Source: QPIN01 sp964472945 (lineage in GTDB: Bacteria > Pseudomonadota > Gammaproteobacteria > Methylococcales > Methylomonadaceae). Taken from it: DNA of 21,807 nt. Shown piece by piece: positions 16,017 to 21,807 of this stretch. The translations under genes were made by a program, and so were the position numbers. The notes below the pieces were generated by a model. That model saw only the letters and a list, made by a program, of their open reading frames with translations, was not told the DNA's origin and made no database searches. Each line of letters opens with the position of its first letter. Within the stretch, counting starts at the first letter, position 1. Location of the stretch: positions 1 to 21,807 of the forward strand of contig CAYYNM010000029.1 in the NCBI GenBank assembly GCA_964472945.1, read 5' to 3'.

Positions 16017-16077
16017 GGCTAAGTAGTTAAGCAAAATTAACCTCACAAAAAGTAATATAAAGAAAATTAAAAATAAC

Positions 16078-16117
16078 CACAGAGAGCACAACAACTTAAC
16101 GAGTGAACAACTCTGTG
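16078..16117. repeat. Degraded inverted repeat of the CACAGAG/CTCTGTG type
   Basis: CACAGAG (16078-16084) and CTCTGTG (16111-16117) are inverted copies flanking 26 bp, inside gene-free DNA after lpxB. It resembles worn copies of the ACCACAGAG intergenic repeats seen in many genomes, but only 7 bp pair. Confidence 0.35.
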
Positions 16118-16191
16118 AGTTTTGTAGCGAAGATGTTAGATTTTTTATGTCCCTTATTTAAGTTCCAAGCACAGTTTTTTAATGCTTAAAA

Positions 16192-16746
16192 CTAAGTTTT
16201 CCATTTTATAGAGCACCCTATACTGGCTATTTGTTCTTTTGGACCATGTTTAGTTTGAGCGACTTGCTTCATTGCATCAAATAAATCACGTTTTACATTT
16301 TCGTCAGCAGTTTCTTTTTTACTGGCATCTAACCTTCCTCTATATTGCAATTCTAACCGGCTGTTATAACCAAAAAAATCAGGGGTACAAACTGCTCCAT
16401 ATTGTTTGGCTACTTCTTGAGTTTCATCTAATAAATAGGGAAAATCAAAATTTAATTGTTTTGCCAATAGCTGCATATTTTCAAAACCATCTTCAGGGTA
16501 ATTAATCACATCATTTGATGAGATGGCAACTGATGCTATACCAAGAGATTTAAGTTCAGCGGTATCTCTTAATAAACGTTGATGTATTGCTTTGACATAG
16601 GGGCAGTGATTGCAAATAAACATCACTAATAAACCTTTTTCTCCCATGCATTTTTCTAGGGTCCAGCGTTGTCCATCCGTACCTAGCAGGTCAAAATCAT
16701 GAGCTTTTTTACCAAAGTCACAAACGGGGGGATTTAATGAAACCAT
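16192..16746 (-). CDS. Thioredoxin-family (AhpC/TSA-like) redox protein
   Basis: This 184-residue cytoplasmic thioredoxin-fold protein is of the peroxiredoxin-like group whose redox motif reads FICNHCPYVK (Cys45, Cys48). The other family blocks are present: AISSNDVINYPEDGFENM, FPYLLDETQEVAKQYGAVCTPDFF (about 101-124, with one further cysteine) and the C-terminal IGCSIKWK. The group is widespread and poorly characterised; a thiol-dependent reductase or peroxidase role is likely, but the substrate is unknown. An AGGTGA site precedes the ATG at 16746. The gene is divergent from the VWA operon with only 69 bp between starts, so the two promoters must overlap or lie close together. Confidence 0.9.
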   Translation of the reverse strand: MVSLNPPVCDFGKKAHDFDLLGTDGQRWTLEKCMGEKGLLVMFICNHCPYVKAIHQRLLRDTAELKSLGIASVAISSNDVINYPEDGFENMQLLAKQLNFDFPYLLDETQEVAKQYGAVCTPDFFGYNSRLELQYRGRLDASKKETADENVKRDLFDAMKQVAQTKHGPKEQIASIGCSIKWKT

Positions 16747-16815
16747 ATTTCACCTGTATGTTGTTATATTTAAGCTATATTTACAACTTATAACATTAAT
16801 TATTAATGAGTTCCA

Positions 16816-18612
16816 ATGTACATTAAATTAAAATTTGTTTTAATTTGTTTTTTATCTAGCTGTATCTGTGTTGTTAGCTATGCGGCTGATAAAAATTCAA
16901 AACGGGTTAATGAGTTGCAGGTGCTAATTGATGTTTCAGGAAGTATGAAAAAAAATGACCCTAAAAACTTAAGAATCCCTGCCATTAAATTACTGATTAA
17001 TTTATTACCCGATGGTTCAAAAGTTGGACTCTGGCTGTTTTCTGAAAAAACTTCAGAATTGGTGAAAATGGGAAGAGTTAACAAGCAATGGAAGCAGAAA
17101 GCTTTATTAAAAATAAAAAAAATACATTCTAGAGGTTTATTAACTAATATTGAAGAGGCTATTGGTCAATCAGCTAAGGAATGGCTTTTATCACCCAGTC
17201 AGCAGAATAGGTCTTTAATTATTTTAACGGATGGGATGGTTGATACCTCTAAAGATATTATGCAAAGTGCTGAGTCTAGAGCAAGAATTATGGAACAGCA
17301 GGTTCCTTTGTTGCAACAAGCGGGGATTAAAGTTCAAACGATCGCTTTATCAAAAGATGCAGATGCTGAGTTGCTTGGAAAACTCGCTACTGGCACGGGT
17401 GGCTGGTCAGAAACGGCTCAATCAGCTGATCAACTGCAAAAAGTTTTTTTTAAGCTATTTAAACAAGCTATACCGCAAGATACAACTCCTCTGGTAGGGA
17501 ATGCTTTTACTATAGATAAAGCTATTAAAGAGTTTTCAGTGCTTATTTTTAAACAACCAGGTTCTAAACATCCTCAGTTAATGACACCTGGTAACAAAAA
17601 AATAAACCATAAAAGTAGGTCAAGCAAGGTTTCCTGGTTAAGTGAAAAAAATTATGATTTGGTCACGATAAAAAAACCAAAGGTAGGACTGTGGCGAATT
17701 ATTGGCAATATAGACCCTGATAATCAAGTGATGATTGTTACGGATTTAAAATTTGAGCTTGATGAAATACCGACCCATATTTTATTTAAAGATAGCTTTA
17801 ATGTCAGTGGTTTTTTTACTAACCAGCAACAACTTATTACTCGAAGTGATTTTTTGCAATTAATTGATCTTTCAATATTTTTAGAAGATGGTCAAAGATT
17901 TAAAATGACAGCTGTTAGTGGAAAACAAGGCCTTTTTAGTAAAACATTAGGAGCGGAGCTTAAACCTGGCCGGCATACTTTAAAGATTATTGCTGATGGT
18001 CAAACTTTTAAGCGCGAAGTCACTCGGGTTATCGAAGTCATAGATAGTTTAATTGCTGTTAAAAAACAAGTTGATTCAATTTTACATAAAGTGACTATTG
18101 AGTTAATACCCAATAGTATTGCGATTAATACAGATATGATGACCATAGAAGCTAGTATTAGTCAGCTGGGGAAACAAACAGTCAAGCAAGTACTTGAGAA
18201 GAAATCCGGTCAGTGGAAATTAGTAGTCAATGAACCTGAGACAGGTGCCAGTAAAATAGTAAACTTTTCTGTTATAGCTAATACGCCACAAGGTAAGTCA
18301 ATATCACCGGTGATTCTTCCTATTGTAGTCAATACTGGTTTATTTAACGCAGCAAAACCGAAAGTACCCATTATTAAGTTAAAAAAGAAAAAAACTAAAA
18401 AGCCAGCAAAAATAGCAGATAAAATTGAAGCCGAGGTTGAAGATGAGGCGGATATTGATAAGGTTGAGGCTGAACCTGTTAATTGGGTAAAAACTATTAT
18501 CATTATTTTAATTATTAATATAATACTTATTGCAATTGGATTTTTTGCTTATAAATATGTAAAAAAGCAATCTGCAACAAAGCAAGATCAATTATTGAGT
18601 AGGTTAGATTAA
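16816..18612 (+). CDS. Secreted, C-terminally anchored von Willebrand factor A protein (TIGR03503-like)
   Basis: This 598-residue protein has an export signal, a VWA domain and a C-terminal membrane helix. The signal reads MYIKLKFVLICFLSSC, then VVSYA-AD. It could be cut at Ala-Ala (about 23/24) or be a lipoprotein with Cys16 (LSSC), and both are possible. The VWA domain (about 33-215) has a complete metal site: DVSGS (Asp39, Ser41, Ser43), Thr110 and Asp139 in LTDG. Residues about 225-510 look like beta-sandwich repeats. A Lys-rich then acidic linker (about 520-560) leads to the helix (about 563-585) and a short basic tail inside the cell. It resembles the TIGR03503 group as I remember it. 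It is the first gene of three, and its TAA overlaps the next ATG by one base. Role unknown. Confidence 0.8.
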   Translation: MYIKLKFVLICFLSSCICVVSYAADKNSKRVNELQVLIDVSGSMKKNDPKNLRIPAIKLLINLLPDGSKVGLWLFSEKTSELVKMGRVNKQWKQKALLKIKKIHSRGLLTNIEEAIGQSAKEWLLSPSQQNRSLIILTDGMVDTSKDIMQSAESRARIMEQQVPLLQQAGIKVQTIALSKDADAELLGKLATGTGGWSETAQSADQLQKVFFKLFKQAIPQDTTPLVGNAFTIDKAIKEFSVLIFKQPGSKHPQLMTPGNKKINHKSRSSKVSWLSEKNYDLVTIKKPKVGLWRIIGNIDPDNQVMIVTDLKFELDEIPTHILFKDSFNVSGFFTNQQQLITRSDFLQLIDLSIFLEDGQRFKMTAVSGKQGLFSKTLGAELKPGRHTLKIIADGQTFKREVTRVIEVIDSLIAVKKQVDSILHKVTIELIPNSIAINTDMMTIEASISQLGKQTVKQVLEKKSGQWKLVVNEPETGASKIVNFSVIANTPQGKSISPVILPIVVNTGLFNAAKPKVPIIKLKKKKTKKPAKIADKIEAEVEDEADIDKVEAEPVNWVKTIIIILIINIILIAIGFFAYKYVKKQSATKQDQLLSRLD

Positions 18613-19232
18613 TGGTAGAACTAAATTCCGTCTTAATGCTCTTTATGCTAGAGGCATCCGTAGTATTATTTATATTGATATTACTGATATTCTTATTTTC
18701 AAAAAATAACAGAAAAAAAGAGTATGCTGCATCAGCTAAAGTAATTGACCAGTTGCAGGATACAGAAAATATTAAGGCAAAAAAGCTAGCCTCTTTGTTT
18801 TCTACCCATTGCAAACTTGAGCAGGAAGTATTAAATAGTTTATTGACAGAAATTAAGTCAAGTGAACGAAATTTATATCAGCAAATCATTAAAACCTTCT
18901 TAACGAGAGATGTGAAATTATTAGGAAAGATAGAGCAACAGATTGATAAAATTTCTGAGCCTTATTGTAAGGTTATATCTCATGCTTCAAGTGGCAAAGT
19001 CGAGGACAAAGAGAGTGAAGAGAAACTGCAAAGATTAACAGAGGAGAATAAGCGTTTAGCTGAGCAGTTAACCATTGCGATGAATACTATGGATGAAATC
19101 TCAGCTGAATACACACGCGTATTTAGTGGTACACAAACTGAACTTGAGTTAGAAAATAGTAGTAAAAAAATGTTTGATATTTTTCAGCAAGCGAGCCAAA
19201 AGATCGGTGAAACCATAAGAGAAGAGAGTTGA
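18612..19232 (+). CDS. Single-pass membrane protein with cytoplasmic coiled coil, VWA operon gene 2
   Basis: This 206-residue protein has one N-terminal membrane helix (about 8-30, starting next to a glutamate in FMLEASVV), then the basic stop KNNRKK and a long helical, probably coiled-coil, region. The part ESEEKLQRLTEENKRLAEQL (about 136-155) shows clear heptads, and IFQQASQKIGETI near the end is amphipathic. The positive-inside rule puts the soluble part in the cytoplasm. The start overlaps the VWA stop by one base and the next gene begins 4 bp after this one ends, so translation is coupled. It shares its layout, and probably ancestry, with the next protein (compare ERNLYQQIIKTFL here with EKQFMQQFVKQQI there). 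I do not recognise a named family. Confidence 0.75.
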   Translation: MVELNSVLMLFMLEASVVLFILILLIFLFSKNNRKKEYAASAKVIDQLQDTENIKAKKLASLFSTHCKLEQEVLNSLLTEIKSSERNLYQQIIKTFLTRDVKLLGKIEQQIDKISEPYCKVISHASSGKVEDKESEEKLQRLTEENKRLAEQLTIAMNTMDEISAEYTRVFSGTQTELELENSSKKMFDIFQQASQKIGETIREES

Positions 19233-19236
19233 AATA

Positions 19237-19863
19237 ATGATGAGTGCAACAAGCAGTATACTGATACTAGAAATAGCCATCGTACTTTTGGTGATAGTTT
19301 GTATTTTATTATTTTTAGAATGGAAAAGAAGAAAAGTTTTCTCTCAACAGCTTGAGCAGCTATTGCAATCGATTGATGAGCAACAAAAGCAACGAATATC
19401 AACATTAACACAGCTATTAGAAAACGAATATGCCTTAGATTCTTCAGCGGCACAAGAATCAGGAGAATATATGGTTGAAGCAGAAAAACAATTTATGCAA
19501 CAATTTGTAAAGCAGCAAATTGAGAAAACGACAATTGCAGAGTTCTATCAGAATTTATGTGGGTTACTTGATCAGTATTTATATTTTGTACCCAAATTAA
19601 GTGATATACAACAGCCTGTAAAAGCTGAAGATAAAATAACAGAAACAAAGCCAGAGCCAGAAATTTCAGAACCAACAGAACCAACAGAACCAACAGAAGC
19701 AAGTGAAGATGATGCAGAGAATGTTGCTGAGACTGAGGAAGTACCAGAGTCAAAACAAGAAACTGAAGAAGAGCCAGGTTGGGGTGATGCTTTTGCAGAA
19801 TCTGGAGAGGAAATGGATGACGAGGTAAAAGAAGGATATGAGGCAGAAGTTAAGTCAGAATAA
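19237..19863 (+). CDS. Single-pass membrane protein with acidic tail, VWA operon gene 3
   Basis: This 208-residue protein has a membrane helix at about 7-27 (LEIAIVLLVIVCILLFL), a basic stop (EWKRRK), a helical region to about 125, and then a long acidic, disordered tail. The tail includes three tandem EPT repeats (near 147-156) and ends with GWGDAFAESG and more acidic residues. The order helix, basic patch, coiled coil matches the preceding gene product, and the two look like diverged duplicates. The conserved-looking tryptophan motif in an acidic tail could be a docking peptide for a partner protein; that is inference. It is the last gene of the operon, which ends before a 373-bp gap holding a MITE. 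Confidence 0.75.
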   Translation: MMSATSSILILEIAIVLLVIVCILLFLEWKRRKVFSQQLEQLLQSIDEQQKQRISTLTQLLENEYALDSSAAQESGEYMVEAEKQFMQQFVKQQIEKTTIAEFYQNLCGLLDQYLYFVPKLSDIQQPVKAEDKITETKPEPEISEPTEPTEPTEASEDDAENVAETEEVPESKQETEEEPGWGDAFAESGEEMDDEVKEGYEAEVKSE

Positions 19864-20236
19864 TAGTGGTAGCTATATTTGTATAGGCTCACATGTAAGG
19901 GTATGCCGCCCGCCGTTAAGTATTGAAAAGTTGAAGTTACTTTTAAAACCCCCTCCCCTGCTGGAGCAATGTCATTCGTTTAAGAAAGCATAATTAATTC
20001 AAATGAATATGTTGTTTTTTAATGTTATTTATAGGAGTTGAGTTTTTTAGTTTATTATGAATCAAGGGTTTACGAAATAAAAGGATAAAGTTATTTATAC
20101 ATTCTTTATATAACATACTGAAAACATGATTGATTCTTAAACGAATGACATTGCCTGCTGGAGAGGGTTTAAAGGGCATCAGGGTAAGATCCGATACGAC
20201 AAACCCCCATACGTTTTCCTGATAAACCAGTACCTT
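19864..20236. other. 373-bp gap between the VWA operon and the integrase gene
   Basis: It contains the MITE and the older palindrome it split. The rest (19864-19940 and 20176-20236) has no gene that I can support. ATCAGG (about 20178) and CCTGAT (about 20218) could pair as a weak structure after the integrase gene. I searched it for integron attC sites (RYYYAAC/GTTRRRY pairs) and found no convincing one. Confidence 0.55.
19957..20163. mobile_element. 187-bp MITE with 19-bp terminal inverted repeats and 10-bp target duplication
   Basis: The element spans 19967-20153. Its ends are a perfect 19-bp inverted repeat: CAATGTCATTCGTTTAAGA (19967-19985) and its reverse complement (20135-20153). It is flanked by exact direct copies of CCTGCTGGAG (19957-19966 and 20154-20163), the sign of a transposition event. 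The AT-rich inside has no gene and continues to pair imperfectly. A 10-bp duplication fits elements mobilised by an IS4-like transposase, though none is in the window. Removing the element and one repeat restores a hairpin (AAACCC-C-CTCC, CCTGCT, GGAG-A-GGGTTT), so it inserted into the loop of an older palindrome. Confidence 0.85.
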
Positions 20237-21691
20237 CTACATAGCTAGGTTATGTATTAAATCAGCAGGAGACCGAACGGAAACCCCCGGTTTATTTAAC
20301 ACATGAGTATAAATCATCGTTGTAGAAACATCCGAATGCCCTAATAGCTCCTGAACAGTTCTAATATCATAACCATTTTCTAACAGATGTGTGGCAAAAG
20401 AATGTCGAAGGGTATGAGAACTGACTCGTTTTATAAGCTTGGCATTATCAGCAGCCTGCTTAATTTTTTTCTGTAAACTGGTTTCATGAATATGATGTCT
20501 ACGTACAGCACCAGATCGAGGGTCAGTAGAAATACGACTAGCAGGAAATAAATATTGCCAGCGTAACTCTTTAGCAGCATTAGGAAACTTTCGATTTAAA
20601 GCATCAGGCAAATAAACCTCCCCATAATTATTTTGCAAATCAAGCTTATGTTGAGTTGATACAAACTCAATTTGAGCAAGTAATTGCTCCTGATAACATT
20701 GAGGTAAAGGCACTAAGCGGTCTTTATTACCCTTAGCATTACGAATAACAATCTGGTGGTATCCAATATCAATATCTTGAACACGTAAGCGAATAACTTC
20801 CATTAAACGCATACCCGTACCATATTGTAATCCAGCGAGTAGACCATAAAGCCCCTGCATTTCTCCAAGAAGGGCACGAATTTCATTCATTGTTAAAACA
20901 ACAGGCAATTTACGAGGGCGGCGAGCTAATTTAAAACCTTTAACATCCAAAGGTTTATCCAGCACTTTCTTAAATAAAAAAACTAAAGCATTTAAAGCAA
21001 CAGACTGTGTATTGGAGGCAACACGGCGATTAACAGCTAAATAATTTAGATATTCAGTAGCATGATCATCATTTAAATCATCAGCATTAATCTTGGCATG
21101 AAACAGTAAAAAACGATTTACCCAATCACTATAAGTTTGCTCCGTTCTAATCGCATAATTCCCAGATCGTAAGCAAAAAATTAGTTTTTCCAATAACAAT
21201 TTATGAGAAGAATTAGATTGTTTTTCTGATAGCTTTAGCTGCTTAGAATGATTTTCTAGTCTATCTGAATAATCACGAACAACAGTCGCATGATTATCGG
21301 GTAACTTTTGAGCAGCAGCTTGCCAATAATCCCAATCAAATTGCTTAGCCCAAGGCAAATGGTTAAGAGAAATTAAAAAAAGCTTTAAAGCATGTAACAA
21401 TTGACGAAATTGCCAAGGTGTTAATTCAGTTGTTCTGTCTATATCTTGAAGAAAATAATTAATATGCTTTGCTTCAAGAGATGAAATAGAGTTTTTAGAG
21501 TGTTTGTTTTTTGCAGAATCTAAAGACTGACAAAATAATAATAACCGCTCAATTGATTTAACATAGTACTGGTGTTGGTTTTGAGGGATATTATTTTTTA
21601 GCAAAACAGAATAAAAGTCATCCCAAGAAAGTATAGTCATTAATACGTTAGAATCAGTTGACATTTTAAAATAATAGATATACTGTAACAT
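20237..21691 (-). CDS. intI: Integron integrase (IntI family) with long N-terminal extension
   Basis: This 484-residue tyrosine recombinase has catalytic residues Arg295 (GTGMRLMEV), Lys320 (NAKGNKDR), His426 and Arg429 (SHTLRHSFATH), His452 (LLGHSDV) and Tyr461 (TTMIYTHVL). The IntI-specific insert lies near 358-403: YLPDALNRKFPNA, LRWQYLFPAS, DPRSG, RRHH-x-HE. It separates integron integrases from XerC/XerD. A normal core-binding domain begins near 163 (LLLEKLIFCLRSGNYAIRTEQ). Residues 1-150 are extra to the usual 320-340 and look like a second helical core-binding-like region (WQFRQLLHALKLFL, then WAKQFDWDYW). The ATG at 21691 has no ribosome site; ATGs at 21664 and 21640 are alternatives. 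No attC array is visible. Confidence 0.9.
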   Translation of the reverse strand: MLQYIYYFKMSTDSNVLMTILSWDDFYSVLLKNNIPQNQHQYYVKSIERLLLFCQSLDSAKNKHSKNSISSLEAKHINYFLQDIDRTTELTPWQFRQLLHALKLFLISLNHLPWAKQFDWDYWQAAAQKLPDNHATVVRDYSDRLENHSKQLKLSEKQSNSSHKLLLEKLIFCLRSGNYAIRTEQTYSDWVNRFLLFHAKINADDLNDDHATEYLNYLAVNRRVASNTQSVALNALVFLFKKVLDKPLDVKGFKLARRPRKLPVVLTMNEIRALLGEMQGLYGLLAGLQYGTGMRLMEVIRLRVQDIDIGYHQIVIRNAKGNKDRLVPLPQCYQEQLLAQIEFVSTQHKLDLQNNYGEVYLPDALNRKFPNAAKELRWQYLFPASRISTDPRSGAVRRHHIHETSLQKKIKQAADNAKLIKRVSSHTLRHSFATHLLENGYDIRTVQELLGHSDVSTTMIYTHVLNKPGVSVRSPADLIHNLAM

Positions 21692-21701
21692 AAAAATTAC
21701 A
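21684..21701. promoter_or_regulatory. Dyad TGTAA-N8-TTACA over the intI start
   Basis: TGTAA (21684-21688) and TTACA (21697-21701) form a perfect 5-bp dyad with an 8-bp spacer, covering the first ATG of intI. The layout is that of an operator half-site pair. It does not match the LexA consensus CTGT-N8-ACAG. If translation starts at 21664 it lies 20 bp or more upstream of the start. Confidence 0.35.
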
Positions 21702-21706
21702 TAAGT

Positions 21707-21740
21707 AGAATGCTGTCTATTTTTAATAGTACGGCATTCT
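21707..21740. repeat. Strong hairpin in the intI divergent intergenic region
   Basis: AGAATGCTGT (21707-21716) pairs with ACGGCATTCT (21731-21740, one G-T pair), and inside it CTATT (21717-21721) pairs with AATAG (21725-21729) around TTT, with one bulged T. No T-run follows on either strand, so it is not a normal terminator. It sits between the starts of two divergent genes, where an attI site would lie in an integron. Confidence 0.7.
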
Positions 21741-21772
21741 GTCTAATAAACTGTTATACAAAAAAGATAATT

Positions 21773-21807
21773 ATGGAACTATCAAGTGTCGTTCCTTGGG
21801 GAAGATC
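21773..21807 (+). CDS. Start of a gene cut by the window end (possible SAM-dependent methyltransferase)
   Basis: An ATG at 21773 opens a frame reading MELSSVVPWGR up to the window edge. A MxLxxVVPWGRS opening is one I recall from a family of putative methyltransferases found in several bacterial groups, but only 11 codons are visible, so this is tentative. The gene points away from intI, with 81 bp between the two starts. No clear ribosome site precedes it (AAGATAATT). Confidence 0.45.
   Translation, partial: MELSSVVPWGR

Noticed and set aside
19493..19892. Minus-strand open frames rich in Leu, His or Ser opposite the VWA operon gene 3
   Set aside because: They are mirrors of the acidic, repetitive coding region (EPT/EPE codons) on the plus strand.
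19849..19921. Two GTTAAGT heptamers (19849-19855 and 19915-19921), the second after a GC-rich stretch, looking like an integron attC core
   Set aside because: No matching RYYYAAC partner and no L-box pairing at attC distance; the first copy lies inside the coding part of the VWA operon gene 3.
19941..20175. Reading the 235-bp imperfect palindrome next to intI as a large attC or terminal recombination site
   Set aside because: Exact 10-bp direct repeats outside 19-bp inverted ends explain it better as a MITE insertion.
21683..21760. LexA (SOS) box upstream of intI
   Set aside because: CTGT occurs several times, but none has ACAG at the required 8-bp spacing on either strand.

Overview
The window looks like an AT-rich chromosomal segment of a gammaproteobacterium. 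Lipid A synthesis (LpxB), TruD, Enterobacteria-like LeuC/LeuD, an ExeA-type ATPase and a RAYT remnant all fit that group. An NAD-linked, multi-subunit molybdenum formate dehydrogenase with a fused NuoE/NuoF-type subunit suggests a methylotroph, possibly a Methylococcales methanotroph. That last step is inference from gene content, not from a marker gene.

Layout. (1) Positions 1-330 are a dead, internally deleted RAYT (REP-associated tyrosine transposase) element, followed by a Uma2-type nuclease gene (330-956). (2) Two minus-strand lipoprotein genes (1109-2098) are divergent from the formate dehydrogenase pair fdsB (fused gamma+beta) and fdsA (2526-7007). (3) A minus-strand basic secreted protein gene (7102-7584) is followed by a 46-residue membrane protein gene (7753-7893, minus) that has its own terminator. 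(4) Leucine-type biosynthesis follows: leuC, leuD and an isopropylmalate/citramalate synthase homologue (8181-11869). There is no leuB. (5) A membrane-anchored thioredoxin and truD (11943-13534) converge on an ExeA-like ATPase (13590-14516, minus), which is divergent from lpxB (14806-15942). (6) A minus-strand AhpC/thioredoxin-like gene is divergent from a tight three-gene operon (16816-19863): a secreted, membrane-anchored von Willebrand A protein with an intact metal site, then two related single-pass coiled-coil membrane proteins of unknown function. (7) Positions 19940-20175 hold a 187-bp MITE inserted into an older palindrome, with a perfect 10-bp target duplication. (8) An integron integrase gene with an unusually long N-terminal part (20237-21691, minus) is divergent from a gene cut by the window end.

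Small palindromes are a theme of the window. Five hairpins of two families (inner core GCGGACTAAAGTCCGC, or the TGTAGAGACAAGG type) sit 8-50 bp after the ends of plus-strand genes.

The formate dehydrogenase subunits would form one complex that passes formate electrons to NAD+. LeuC/LeuD and the synthase share one pathway. The VWA trio probably forms one membrane assembly. The clearest candidates for something undescribed are the VWA/coiled-coil operon, the integron integrase with a doubled N-terminal region and no visible attC array, and the small membrane protein gene whose 3' UTR carries an anti-Shine-Dalgarno-like motif.
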